NCBI GenBank assembly: GCA_963764215.1
Contig: CAVXRS010000004.1
Coordinates: 49,272-113,271 of the forward strand
Origin: JAFDWI01 sp963764215
GTDB lineage: Bacteria; Actinomycetota; Acidimicrobiia; Acidimicrobiales; Iamiaceae
Reading direction: 5' to 3'
Length of the DNA stretch: 64,000 bases
The notes under the pieces are model-generated. The model saw only the letters and a program-made list of their open reading frames with translations. It searched no databases and was not told the DNA's origin. Below are positions 7,544-16,428 of this stretch, piece after piece (position 1 is the first letter of the stretch; each line of letters opens with the position of its first letter). The position numbers and the translations under genes were made by a program.

Positions 7544-9133
7544 ATGACCCACGTGCTCGCCATCGACCTGGGCACCGGCGGGCCCAAAGTCGCCCTCGTG
7601 GGCCTGGACGGCGCCATCACGGCCCACGAATTCGAGCCCACCACCCTGCTGCTCGGTGAGGGTGGCAAGGCCGAACAGGACCCGAACGAGTGGTGGTCGG
7701 CGATCGACACCGCGGCACAACGGCTGCTCGGTCGCGAGCTGGTCCCCGCGCCGACATCGACGCCGTCGCGGTGACCGCCCAGTGGTCGGGCACCGTTCCG
7801 GTCGACGACCAGGGGCGGGCGTTGATGAACGCGATGATCTGGATGGACTCCCGCGGGGCCGCGGAGATCAAAGGGGTCACCGGGGGCACCCTGAAGGTCC
7901 AGGGCTACGACGTGCGTCGGCTCCGGTCCTGGGTGGCCCGCAGCGGGGCGGTACCCAGTCATTCGGGCAAGGACCCGACCGCCCACATTCTCTGGATCAA
8001 GCGCCACGCCCCCGAGGTCTACGCCGCCACCCACACCTTCCTCGAACCCGCCGACTATCTCAACCTGCGCCTGTCGGGCCGCACCGTCTCCAGCCACGAC
8101 TGCATCACCGCGCACTGGATCACCGACAACCGGGACCGCTCGAGCATCGCCTATGACGACGAGCTGATCCGCATCTCCGGCCTGGAGCGGTCGACGCTCC
8201 CCGAGCTGGTGCCCTCGGCGTCGGTCGTGGGCACGGTCACCGCCGAGATCACCGCCTCGTGGGGGCTCCCCGCCTCCACCAAGGTGGTGACCGCCACCGG
8301 CGACGTGCACTCCGCGGTGGTCGGGTCGGGAGCGCTCGCCGACTTCGCCGGCCATCTCTACATCGGTACCTCTTCGTGGCTGAGCTGTCACGTGCCCTGG
8401 AAGAGGACGGACCTGTTCAACAACCAGGCCGCGATCCCCTCGGCCCTGCCCGGCCGTTACTTCATCGCCAACGAACACGAAACCGCCGGGGAGTGTCTCG
8501 ACCATCTCATCGACCACGTGCTCTTCGCGGACGACGAGCTGGGCACCGCCCGCCCCGACGACCCCTACGCCGCCATCGAGGCGCTCGCCGCGGGAGTGCC
8601 GCCCGGGGCCAACGGGGTGGTGTACACGCCCTGGCTGAACGGCGAACGCACCCCGGTGGACGACCACACCATCCGCGGGGGCTGGCACCACGTGGCGCCT
8701 GGGAAACAACCGGGCCGACCTGGTGCGGGCCGTGTACGAGGGGGTGGCGTTCAACAGCCGCTGGCTGCTCGAAGTGGTCGAGAAGTTCTCGAAGCACCGG
8801 ATGGATCCGCTGAACTTCATCGGTGGCGGCGCCCGTTCGGAGCTGTGGTGCCAGATCCACGCCGACGTGCTCGATCGCGGCATCAACCAGATGGCCGACC
8901 CCCAGCAGGCGAACGTGCGGGGGGCCGCCCTGCTCGCAGCCGTGGCGCTCGGCCACACCCGGGTCGAGGACCTCGAGGCGGACGTGCCGATCGCCAGGAC
9001 GTTCCACCCTGACCGGGCCAACCGTCGACTCTACGACGAGCTGTTCGAGCAGTTCACCGCGCTCTACAAGGCCGACAAGGCAATTCACGCCAAGCTCGAC
9101 GGCATCGCCGGGCCAGGTGGTGGGGCACCGTGA
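7544..9133 (+). CDS. FGGY-family carbohydrate kinase (xylulokinase-like), two frame breaks
   Basis: ATP-dependent kinase of sugars or sugar alcohols. N-terminal FGGY elements: AIDLGTGGPKVALV at the start, AVTAQWSGTVPVD, then MIWMDSRG; C-terminal elements GTSSWLSCHVP, PWLNGERTP, and FIGGGARSELWCQIHADVL. The frame breaks twice: near 7745-7752 (one base missing) and near 8698 (one extra C before CTGGGAAAC); restoring them gives about 530 residues, the usual size. Both breaks keep motifs intact, so sequencing error is likelier than decay. ATG 7544 follows GAGGAG. It leads a tight plus-strand group with a membrane protein, an SDR and mftF, suggesting that a polyol is oxidised by the SDR and the product phosphorylated; substrate unproven. 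Confidence 0.85.
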
Positions 9134-9477
9134 CGGTCGAATCCCCTTCGCCTGACGAACCGGGCCCGGTCGGCCGGGTCGAACCGCACACCGACGAGGT
9201 GCTGGCCCACCGTGCCAAGCTCGCCCGCCAGGTCAAACTCGCGAAGCGCGTCGGCTGGGGGCTGTTCGCCTATGCCATGGTGGCGTTCGCGGTCGGCGCG
9301 GCGCGGGGTTTCGTCCCGATCCTCATCGACACGATCCTCATCGCCATGCTGATCGGCTCGATCCTGCTGGTACCCGCCATCGTCTTCGGTTACGGCATCC
9401 GCGCCGCGGACCGAGAGGACCGCCAGCGCACGGCCGCACCCGGTTCCGCCGACTCCGCGACCGACGAACGGTCATGA
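9130..9477 (+). CDS. Small membrane protein, unknown function
   Basis: 115 residues: an acidic/charged N-terminal third, a short amphipathic basic stretch (HRAKLARQVKLAKRVGW), then two membrane segments (about 37-55 and 60-80) and a hydrophilic tail. No family recognised. The GTG start overlaps the kinase stop (GTGA) and its own stop overlaps the SDR start (ATGA), so it is translationally coupled to both, which supports it being real and linked to their function. Confidence 0.7.
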   Translation: MTVESPSPDEPGPVGRVEPHTDEVLAHRAKLARQVKLAKRVGWGLFAYAMVAFAVGAARGFVPILIDTILIAMLIGSILLVPAIVFGYGIRAADREDRQRTAAPGSADSATDERS

Positions 9478-10310
9478 CACCCGACCCTGCCGGCGAACCC
9501 GACCCGCCGGCACCGTCCCGCGTGGCCCTGGTGACCGGCGCCGCCCGCGGCATCGGCGCCGCGACCGTGGCGACCCTGGTCGAGGCCGGCTGGGCAGTGG
9601 TGGCGACCGATGCCTGCGCGGACGACCCGGCGCTGGGCTATCGACTCGGCAGCCGCGCCGAACTCGAAGCGGTGGCGGCGCAATGCCCGGACCGCATCCG
9701 CGCGGTGGTCGCCGACGTACGGGACCCGGACGCCCTGTCCGCTGCCGTCGATCAGGCACGGGCAGACTTCGGAGGCCTCGACGCGGCGATCGCCTGCGCC
9801 GGGGTGCTCGCCGGAGGGCAACCCGCCTGGGAGTCTTCCGAGCAGGTCTGGCAGGCCCAACTCGAGGTCAACCTGACGGGGGTCTGGCGCCTGGCGTCCG
9901 CGGCGGTGCCCGCGTTGATCGACGGGGCCCGCAGCGGCGAGCGACCCGGCCACGCGAGTTTCGTCGCCGTCGCCTCCGCTGCCGCGACGAGAGGGCTGCC
10001 GTTGCTGGCCGGCTACTCGGCCTCCAAGCACGGGGTGATCGGCCTGATCCGCTCGATGGCGATCGAACTGGGGCTTCACGGAGTCACGGCAAACGCCGTC
10101 TGTCCGGGCTCCACCCGCACGCAGATCCTCGACGCCTCGGCCGCGGTGTACGACCTCGACTCGATCGAGGACTTCCGCTCCCACCATCACCTCGACCGGC
10201 TGATCGAACCGGCCGAGATCGCTGCCACGATCGGCTTTCTCTGCAGTCCGGGTGCCACGGCGATCACCGGCGCGGTCGTCCCCGTCGATGCCGGCTTCGG
10301 TGCCGGCTGA
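9474..10310 (+). CDS. Mycofactocin-type short-chain dehydrogenase/reductase
   Basis: NAD(P)-dependent SDR of 278 residues: TGAARGIGAAT (cofactor motif), NVTGVW-type VNLTGVW, catalytic Ser in VAVASAAATRG and YSASKHG (YxxxK). Between the end of the second beta strand and the adenine pocket (VVADVRD) there is an extra segment of about 20 residues (DDPALGYRLGSRAELEAVAA), the insertion that marks SDRs coupled to mycofactocin, which hold nicotinamide tightly and need mycofactocin for turnover. It overlaps the preceding gene by ATGA and is followed directly by mftF. Substrate unknown; the linked FGGY kinase hints at a sugar alcohol. Confidence 0.87.
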   Translation: MTPDPAGEPDPPAPSRVALVTGAARGIGAATVATLVEAGWAVVATDACADDPALGYRLGSRAELEAVAAQCPDRIRAVVADVRDPDALSAAVDQARADFGGLDAAIACAGVLAGGQPAWESSEQVWQAQLEVNLTGVWRLASAAVPALIDGARSGERPGHASFVAVASAAATRGLPLLAGYSASKHGVIGLIRSMAIELGLHGVTANAVCPGSTRTQILDASAAVYDLDSIEDFRSHHHLDRLIEPAEIAATIGFLCSPGATAITGAVVPVDAGFGAG

Positions 10311-10332
10311 ACCGACCGGCCACGACACGGGC

Positions 10333-11802
10333 GTGACAGGCGACGTGCGGTGGCCCGGGCGACTCGTCGCCGATCCGTCGCTGCAGATCAGCGAAGGTGG
10401 CAAGGTGCTCATCGGCGGTTCACCGCTGAAGGTGGTGCGCTTCGCCACGCCGATCTCCCTCGATCGGGTGCGCTCCCCGCAGGTCGTCGACCGGCTCGTC
10501 GACACCGGCATGGCCCACCCCGACCCACCGCGCGGCCCGTGGTCGCCGGCGGATGTGACCGTGGTGATCCCGGTGTACGGCCACGTCACGGCGGTGGCCG
10601 AAACCCTCGCGGCGCTCGCCCGCACCGAAGAGACCCCCAAGCGCATCATCGTGGTCGACGACGGATCAGCCGAACCCGACGCGATCGCCGCCACGGTGGC
10701 GCTGGCGGGCAACCCGACGGTCTCGCTGGTGCGCCGCGAGCGCAACCGCGGGCCGGCCGCCGCCCGCAACACCGGACTCGAGAAGGTGGCCACCCCGTTG
10801 GTCGCCTTCGTCGACGCGGGGTGCGTGCCCCGACCCGGCTGGCTCCGTCCACTCCTCGCCCATTTCGCCGACCCCAAGGTCGCGCTCGTCGCCCCCCGGG
10901 TGACCGCCGACCCGGAACGTTGGACCGATCCGCCCCGATCTGCGGCCCTCCCGGCCGCGCCCGCACCGGGACGCGACCTGCGCCGGCGCATCGAGGACCA
11001 CGTACGGCGCGCGATCGCCCGTTACGAGGTGTCCCGATCCTCGCTCGATCAAGGGCCGTATCCGGCACGGGTGGCGCCCGGCACCCGGGTGGCCTACGTG
11101 CCCAGCGCGTGCATCGTCGCCGACGCGGACGCGCTCCGGGAGATCGGCGGGTTCGACGAGGACCTGCAGGTCGGCGAGGACGTCGACCTCGTCTGGCGAC
11201 TCCTGCCCGAGCGGCGGGTCCGCTACGTGCCGGGGCCAGGGGCCACCCATGACGTGCGCACACGCCCGAGTTCGTTTCTGGCGCGGCGCTTCGCCTACGG
11301 CACCTCGGCGGCCCCGCTCGCCGTGCGCCATCCCCGTGGTCCGGTGCCGGTGCGGGTCTCGCCTTGGAGCGCCGCTGCCTGGTCCGCGGTGGCACTCGGC
11401 CACCCGGTCGTCGGCGTCGGCATCGGCGCCACGTCGACCGCGTTGCTCGTCCGCAAGCTCGACGGGCTGCGGGACCCGACCAAGGTTGCGATGCGCCTCG
11501 CCGGTCGGGGGAATCTCGCCGCGGGGGGCCTGCTCGCGAATGCGCTGCGACGTGCCTGGTGGCCCCTCGCGCTCGGTGCAGCGCTGGTCGGACCCCGCTC
11601 GGTGCGTCGGTGCGTCGCGGCCGCGTTCGTTCTTCCACCGTTGGTGACGTGGCGGCCCGGAACCCGGCTCGACCCGATCTCGTGGGTGGTGCTGAGCACC
11701 GCGGACGATCTCGCCTACGGAGCAGGCGTCTGGGCCGGATCTCTGCGGGAACGGACGATCCGTCCGCTCCGGCCGGACTTCGGCGCCGGCCGCGTCCGCT
11801 GA
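10333..11802 (+). CDS. mftF: MftF mycofactocin glycosyltransferase
   Basis: Family 2 glycosyltransferase that adds glucose units to pre-mycofactocin. N-terminal region RWPGRLVADPSLQISEGGKVLIGG-type, split here as DPSLQISEGGKVLIGGSPLK, is the MftF-specific lead; the GT-A core follows with VTVVIPVYG, VDDGSAEPD, RNRGPAAARNTGL and FVDAGCVPRPGW, then GGFDEDLQVGEDVDLVWRL. The C-terminal 150 residues carry hydrophobic segments suggesting membrane association. GTG 10333 is chosen as start, giving 489 residues; ATG 10288 would overlap the SDR. It is separated from the main mft operon by a lectin-like gene and is on the opposite strand. Confidence 0.9.
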   Translation: MTGDVRWPGRLVADPSLQISEGGKVLIGGSPLKVVRFATPISLDRVRSPQVVDRLVDTGMAHPDPPRGPWSPADVTVVIPVYGHVTAVAETLAALARTEETPKRIIVVDDGSAEPDAIAATVALAGNPTVSLVRRERNRGPAAARNTGLEKVATPLVAFVDAGCVPRPGWLRPLLAHFADPKVALVAPRVTADPERWTDPPRSAALPAAPAPGRDLRRRIEDHVRRAIARYEVSRSSLDQGPYPARVAPGTRVAYVPSACIVADADALREIGGFDEDLQVGEDVDLVWRLLPERRVRYVPGPGATHDVRTRPSSFLARRFAYGTSAAPLAVRHPRGPVPVRVSPWSAAAWSAVALGHPVVGVGIGATSTALLVRKLDGLRDPTKVAMRLAGRGNLAAGGLLANALRRAWWPLALGAALVGPRSVRRCVAAAFVLPPLVTWRPGTRLDPISWVVLSTADDLAYGAGVWAGSLRERTIRPLRPDFGAGRVR

Positions 11803-11914
11803 CACTTTTCCCGTCACGCCGACCAGAGCGGCCTGGTCGTGCAGATTTCAAAAGGGGGGAGGAGGTGGTGAACGGCGCCGGCGGCGCGCGGATCCTGCGG
11901 TGCTGCGACCCTGT

Positions 11915-11993
11915 ACCGGGCACTTCGGGTTCACCATGGTGTCCCACCGGAGAGCACCCGATGTTTTCGCATGCAACTAGGTAAGTGCCCGGT
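11915..11993 (+). ncRNA. Candidate structured 5' leader RNA
   Basis: An 11-base arm ACCGGGCACTT (11915-11925) is perfectly complementary to AAGTGCCCGGT (11983-11993). Inside it CGGGT (11926-11930) pairs with ACCCG (11956-11960), enclosing a GGTG-TCC-CACC hairpin, and ATGTTTTCGCAT forms a further small hairpin, so a branched fold is likely. It ends 70 bases before the secreted lectin-like gene. I do not recognise a known riboswitch class. The pairing is plain in the sequence; function is inference. Confidence 0.45.
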
Positions 11994-12063
11994 GACAAGC
12001 GGTCCGAAGGCGACGATAATGAGCCGGATCGGCGTGTCGACGAGCAAAGGTGCGAGCAACGTC

Positions 12064-13185
12064 ATGAAGATCCCACGTGCACGACGATTGTCCTGGGTGA
12101 CCGCGGCAGTCGTCGCGCTCGTCGTCGGAACCGTGCTCGGGTCGGCCGGCTCACCCGCCAATGCCGACACGCTGTTGGTCGAGAGTTTCACGCATGCGTC
12201 CGTGTCCGATTCCGCCGCATGGGAGTCCGGGGGCAGCGGCGGCACCTTCGACAGCTGGCCGGGAGGTGCCTGCCTGACCGCAGGCACCGACACCTCCCAG
12301 ACGCCGATTCCCGGGTGTGGCGCGGGCCCCGTCGATCCTGACGGGTCGGGGGCGTTGCGTCTGTCGCCGAACACCACCAGTCGGGCCGGATTCGCACTCT
12401 ACAATCACGAGCTGCCGACCTCCGGCGGCCTCGACATCACGTTCGACCAGGCCCAGTACGGCGCCGGCAGCTACGCCGCGGACGGGATCTCGTTCTTCCT
12501 CGTCGACGGGTCGACCGATCTCACCCAGCCCGGCTCCGTCGGGGGCGGCCTCGGCTATTCGGCAGGCAACGACGGCACCACCTACGGCCAGGGAATCGAC
12601 AACGGGCTGCTCGGCATCGGAATCGACAAGTGGGGGAACTTCAGCGACCCGGAGTCCTCCGGGAGCGGGTGCACCACCGACGGTGGCGTCGGCTCAGAAG
12701 GGCCCGGCCAGACTCCGAACGTGGTCGCCGTGCGCGGCCCGGGCAACGGATCCGACGGCTACTGCTGGCTGGGCGCCTCGGCCGACCTGGGCACCATGCT
12801 CTATGGCGACAACACCCGTGCCGGTGCGACCGTGCAGGTCCACATCGTGGTCGATCCTTCCACCGTGACCGATCGCCATGTCACCGTGTACCTGAATGGG
12901 ACCCAGGAAATCCAGATTCCGGTGCCCCAGGCGCTGCTCGACGCAACGTCCTTCAAGTTCGGCTTCGCCGGTTCGACTGGTGCGGTCACCGATATCCACG
13001 AGGTCTGGAACCTCACGATCAACTCCGTGATTCCGGTACCGACATCCACGACCACCGAAGCTCCCACGACAAGTGCGCCATCGAACGTGGCGGCATCGAC
13101 CGTGGCGCCGTCGACGACGAACCCGTCCTCCGTGCAGGCCCCGGCGGCGAATCCCGAGATCGCCCAGCCCAACTACACGGGTTGA
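12064..13185 (+). CDS. Secreted lectin-like protein
   Basis: About 373 residues. A signal peptide (MKIPRARRLSW then a hydrophobic run, cleavage after SPANA) is followed by a beta-rich domain resembling legume/L-type lectin folds: GGLDITFDQAQYGAG, ADGISFFLVDGS, LGIGIDKWGNFS and VTVYLNGTQEIQIPV are the typical strand and metal-loop patterns. The C-terminal 60 residues are a Pro/Thr/Ser stalk with no membrane segment and no LPXTG, so it is probably released. ATG 12064 starts at the signal peptide; upstream in-frame ATGs at 12019 and 11971 are less likely. It lies between mftF and mftE, converging on mftE; the carbohydrate partner is unknown. Confidence 0.75.
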   Translation: MKIPRARRLSWVTAAVVALVVGTVLGSAGSPANADTLLVESFTHASVSDSAAWESGGSGGTFDSWPGGACLTAGTDTSQTPIPGCGAGPVDPDGSGALRLSPNTTSRAGFALYNHELPTSGGLDITFDQAQYGAGSYAADGISFFLVDGSTDLTQPGSVGGGLGYSAGNDGTTYGQGIDNGLLGIGIDKWGNFSDPESSGSGCTTDGGVGSEGPGQTPNVVAVRGPGNGSDGYCWLGASADLGTMLYGDNTRAGATVQVHIVVDPSTVTDRHVTVYLNGTQEIQIPVPQALLDATSFKFGFAGSTGAVTDIHEVWNLTINSVIPVPTSTTTEAPTTSAPSNVAASTVAPSTTNPSSVQAPAANPEIAQPNYTG

Positions 13186-13224
13186 CCTCCGGCCGCCGCG
13201 CGCTTGCGGTCGAAGCACCTCCCC

Positions 13225-13273
13225 AAATTTGCACGGCCATGCTGCACCGGGCGGCGCAGCTGAAAACATTTCA
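13225..13273 (+). repeat. 49-bp dispersed element, copy A
   Basis: Starts AAATTTGCACG and ends AAACATTTCA, exactly as copy B at 25099-25147, with the same 49-base spacing; the interior is diverged but keeps GCTGC...GCAGC hairpin arms. It lies between the convergent lectin-like gene and mftE and overlaps the mftE stop codon. A short palindromic 3'-end element, acting as terminator or being a non-autonomous mobile repeat, is likely. Confidence 0.6.
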
Positions 13274-13945
13274 CAGAATCGCGGACGCGAACGTCACGAG
13301 ATCGTCCACGAAGTCGCCCAACAGCCGATGACCCTCGTCGGCGGAAGCACCGGTCGGGTCTCCCAGCACCCCGTTCGGGCTGACCGCGCGCACCCCTGAG
13401 CGCCGCAGATCATCCAGTAACTCGGCGACCGGTTCGACCCGGCCCGCCGCTGCCAGCTCGACTCGCACGACCTCCGGTGCGATCGCCAACAACAGCGACG
13501 TCTCGGTCCGGCCCGCGTGGGCATCCCCTCCCGGCACCGACCACGACCACGCATCCACGCGACGCCCCTCGGACCGGAGCACCCCGGTGGCTTCGACCAG
13601 GGCATCGGCGTTGCCCCCGTGTCCGTTCACGAACAGCATGCCGGCGAAGGCATCGGCAGAACGGCCGATCTCGATCAGCACCCTCGCCAGGGCGCCCGTA
13701 CCGATCGACAGCGTGCCCACGAAGTCCGCGTGTTCTCCACTGGCGCCGTACGCGACGGCCGGGGCGACGGCCACCTGGTCGCCCAGTCGCGCGGCGGCCC
13801 GACGGGTGAGCGCACCGGCGATCCGGGTGTCGGTGTCGAGGGGCAGATGTGGCCCGTGCTGTTCGACCGAGCCGACCGGCACCAACAGCACCTGAGCGGC
13901 CGATGTGGCCTCGAGGTCCACCCAGCTCGACGACGCGAGGTCCAC
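13271..13945 (-). CDS. mftE: MftE creatininase-family peptidase
   Basis: Releases the Val-Tyr-derived AHDP product from the modified MftA peptide. Creatininase-fold metal motifs are present: GSVEQHGPHLPLDTDT (about residues 25-40), VNGHGGN and AHAGRTETS. GTG 13945 is chosen because GGAG stands nine bases ahead and the preceding gene stops at 13950; ATG 13993 is in frame but overlaps that gene by 44 bases. Size (224 residues) matches the family. Last gene of the long operon that begins with mftA. Its stop codon falls inside the 49-bp repeat. Confidence 0.9.
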   Translation of the reverse strand: MDLASSSWVDLEATSAAQVLLVPVGSVEQHGPHLPLDTDTRIAGALTRRAAARLGDQVAVAPAVAYGASGEHADFVGTLSIGTGALARVLIEIGRSADAFAGMLFVNGHGGNADALVEATGVLRSEGRRVDAWSWSVPGGDAHAGRTETSLLLAIAPEVVRVELAAAGRVEPVAELLDDLRRSGVRAVSPNGVLGDPTGASADEGHRLLGDFVDDLVTFASAIL

Positions 13946-13949
13946 CGGG

Positions 13950-14816
13950 TCACTGCTCCGGCTCGGCCCGGGGGCCGAGGCCCCATTCGCCAAGCTGATC
14001 GAGGATCATCTCGGCGGCCTCGACCGGGTCGGCCTCGATGCTCCGTGCCGGAGAACGGGTGACATCCGCGCCGGTGAGGTGACGGATCCGGTCCAGCGCC
14101 GGACCGGAAGTCGGCGCCGGCACCACGTGCGGGCGGGGCCGGTAGGGCCGGGGCGACAAGTCCGGCACGTCGCCCTTCCTTGCAGTCGTCGATCGATGCT
14201 GGGAGATCCTCGACGACTCGTCCGCCAGTGCGGCAGCGAGCGGGGCGCGGCGCAGCGTGGCGACCGATCCCTCCACCGAGAGGACCGCCGGCGCCACGAC
14301 GCGTAAGCGTTCGCGGGCACCTCGATCCAGACGGCGCACCACCTCGACCTCGCCGCGGCCACCGGCACTGACCGAGATCGACCCGAGTGCCTGCGCGGCT
14401 CGAAGATGATGCGCGACATACGCGGGAACAGCCGCCGAGGCGACGTCGGAGCCGTGCACGCCGGCGACGACCAGGACCGGTCCGAGGGAGGCGAGCTCGT
14501 CGGCCACCGCGGTACCCACCGACGCGGGGGCTGCACCGTGGGCATCGACGACGTGGATCGCCCGGTCCACGCCGTGGGCCACCGCGTCGGCGAGCACGGA
14601 GCCCGCGGCTGGTCCACCGACGCTCACGGCCACCGCCTCGACCTCCCAGGCGTCGGCCAGGCGCAGGGCGATCTCGAGCGCGGCGCCGTCCGGAGCGCTC
14701 ATCGTCGCACCACGCGGGTCTTCGTCGACCGCGCCGGTGAGCGGATCGACTTCCAGGCGACCGGTCGCCGGGGCGAGCAGCGCCACCACGGTCAGGGGAC
14801 CGTCCGAACCGTTCAT
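13950..14816 (-). CDS. etfB: Mycofactocin-associated ETF beta subunit
   Basis: Electron-transfer flavoprotein small-subunit family, 288 residues. Typical beta elements: DPLTGAVDEDPRGATMSAPDGAALEIALRL split as GAVDEDPRGATMSAPDGAAL, then EVEAVAVSVGGPAAGSVLADAVAHGVDRAIHV-type AMP-binding region, and VVRRLDRGARERLRVVAPAVLSVEG-type loop. ETFs accept electrons from flavin dehydrogenases and give them to a membrane quinone oxidoreductase. The ATG overlaps the ferredoxin gene stop (ATGA). It is separated from its alpha partner by the fixX- and fixC-like genes, an order consistent with a dedicated electron-transfer unit. Confidence 0.83.
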   Translation of the reverse strand: MNGSDGPLTVVALLAPATGRLEVDPLTGAVDEDPRGATMSAPDGAALEIALRLADAWEVEAVAVSVGGPAAGSVLADAVAHGVDRAIHVVDAHGAAPASVGTAVADELASLGPVLVVAGVHGSDVASAAVPAYVAHHLRAAQALGSISVSAGGRGEVEVVRRLDRGARERLRVVAPAVLSVEGSVATLRRAPLAAALADESSRISQHRSTTARKGDVPDLSPRPYRPRPHVVPAPTSGPALDRIRHLTGADVTRSPARSIEADPVEAAEMILDQLGEWGLGPRAEPEQ

Positions 14817-15127
14817 GCCCGTCGGAACACCACGCCGTGCCCTCCGTCGGGGTAGGTCCATTCGATCGCACCCTCGGTGTTGCACACCATGTAGCAGGTG
14901 CCGCATTCGAAGCACTGCTCGTAGTTGAACACGATGCCGCCGTCCGCGCGGGGCACGAACAGGTTCGCCGGACAGGCGGTCACACACGCCTGGGTGGTGC
15001 ACCCGTTGCAGGCGTCACCATCGACGGTGATGTGCGCGCGTTCACCGACGCGGAACTCGACGGTGTCCATCCGGTCGGCGAAACCGACCGGCGGATACTC
15101 CGAGCGGGTGCGGTCGTGTTCGGTCAT
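14813..15127 (-). CDS. fixX: FixX-like ferredoxin
   Basis: 104-residue ferredoxin-like partner of the ETF:quinone oxidoreductase. Cysteines occur as ACNGCTTQACVTACP (about 39-53) and CFECGTCYMVC (about 71-81), enough for one or two Fe-S clusters, and the tail EGAIEWTYPDGGHGVVFR is the FixX signature. It starts inside the fixC-like stop overlap at 15124-15127 and is coupled to etfB by ATGA. In FixABCX and ETF-QO systems this subunit joins the flavin protein to the quinone. Confidence 0.88.
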   Translation of the reverse strand: MTEHDRTRSEYPPVGFADRMDTVEFRVGERAHITVDGDACNGCTTQACVTACPANLFVPRADGGIVFNYEQCFECGTCYMVCNTEGAIEWTYPDGGHGVVFRRA

Positions 15128-16428
15128 CCGAATGTCCTCCAGAGGTCGCGCCCGTCACGGGCCAGATCCCGCAGACGGACCTTGTGGCGACGGAGCGCCC
15201 GGCGGGCGAGGCGGCCGAACCCGGGCTTGGGCGTGGGGTTGTCGACGTGGAACATGCCTTGTGCGATGTCACAGGCGATGGCCGGATAGCGCTGCTGCAC
15301 CCGGTCGCCCAACATCAGGTGCGGGGCCCGGCGCAACTTCCGGTGATCTCCCAACACGAAGTTCTGCTCGAGCTCGGCACGGTACGCGCCCAGCGCCGTC
15401 GCCCCGGCGTCCCCACGGGCCGCTGCCTGCGCGGCGATCCGGCCGGCCGCCTCACCCGAGCCGATCGCGAAGTTCACGCCTTCGAGCCAGATCCCCGCAG
15501 CCAGACAGAGCGCCGCGGCGTCCCCGGCGACGAGCAGGCCGTCGGTCGCCAACGGCCCCATGGCGTCGTAGCCGCCTTCGGGGATGAGGTGGGCGGAGTA
15601 CTCGACGATCTCGCCGCCTTCGACCAGCGGAGCGATCGCGTCGTGGGCCTTGAAATCGGCGATCATCTCCTCGGGCCGTCTTCCCGCGGCCGCCAGTTCG
15701 GGCAGCCGCAGGACCAGTCCGATCGCCACCGTGTCGAGATTGGTGTACACGAATCCGCCGCCGGGGATGCCCCCGGTGCAGCCGACGACCTCGATGTCCA
15801 CGCCGTCGGTGCCCCGCACCCCGAAGCGGGATTCGATCTCGGTCCGGTCGAACCGCAGGGTCTCTTTCACCCCGAGGGTGTAGTGGCCCGGCGCGGTGTC
15901 TCCGGCGACGCCGGCCTCCTTGGCGAGGAAGGTGTTCACGCCGTCACAGGCGATCACCACCGCGGCCCGCAGCTCGCCGTCGGGCCGGTCGGTGCGTACC
16001 CCGACCACGCGACCGCCTTCGGTGAGCAGGCCCGTGACCACCGTGTCGCAGAGCAGCCGGGCGCCCGCCGCGGTGGCGTGGTCGGCGAGCCAGGCGTCGA
16101 AATCCGAACGGAACACGGTTGCCCCGTTGTAGGGGGCGTGCCCCCAGTCGGGGTTGCGGAAGTCCACGGTCAGCGCACGGTCACCCGAGATCATCATCGT
16201 CGAACGTCGGGTGATCCACCGTTGCGCGGGCATCTGTTCGTACCAGCGGGGAATCAACCCGTCGAGCACCCGGCCGTAGACGACGCCCCCGTACATGTTC
16301 TTCGAACCCGGGAACGGCCCCCGCTCGAGCAGCACCACCCGGGCGCCCTGGCGGGCCGCGGACAGCGCGGCCGCCGAACCAGCCGGTCCTGCACCGACCA
16401 CGATGACGTCGAATTCCGGTGTGCTCAT
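15124..16428 (-). CDS. fixC: FixC-like ETF:quinone oxidoreductase flavoprotein
   Basis: 434-residue FAD protein of the geranylgeranyl reductase/FixC/ETF-QO superfamily. FAD motif VVGAGPAGSAAAL at the N-terminus, second element KNMYGGVVYGR, GLLVAGDAAALCLAAG near residue 310, and a C-terminal basic region likely to sit at the membrane. Fused ETF-QO enzymes carry the ferredoxin domain on the same chain; here it is the separate fixX-like neighbour. It overlaps both neighbours by four bases. Role by family: oxidise the ETF and reduce quinone. Confidence 0.88.
   Translation of the reverse strand: MSTPEFDVIVVGAGPAGSAAALSAARQGARVVLLERGPFPGSKNMYGGVVYGRVLDGLIPRWYEQMPAQRWITRRSTMMISGDRALTVDFRNPDWGHAPYNGATVFRSDFDAWLADHATAAGARLLCDTVVTGLLTEGGRVVGVRTDRPDGELRAAVVIACDGVNTFLAKEAGVAGDTAPGHYTLGVKETLRFDRTEIESRFGVRGTDGVDIEVVGCTGGIPGGGFVYTNLDTVAIGLVLRLPELAAAGRRPEEMIADFKAHDAIAPLVEGGEIVEYSAHLIPEGGYDAMGPLATDGLLVAGDAAALCLAAGIWLEGVNFAIGSGEAAGRIAAQAAARGDAGATALGAYRAELEQNFVLGDHRKLRRAPHLMLGDRVQQRYPAIACDIAQGMFHVDNPTPKPGFGRLARRALRRHKVRLRDLARDGRDLWRTFG

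Noticed and set aside
11803..12063. Cobalamin, c-di-GMP or c-di-AMP riboswitch before the lectin-like gene
   Set aside because: The conserved cores of these classes are not found, although the RNA is clearly foldable.
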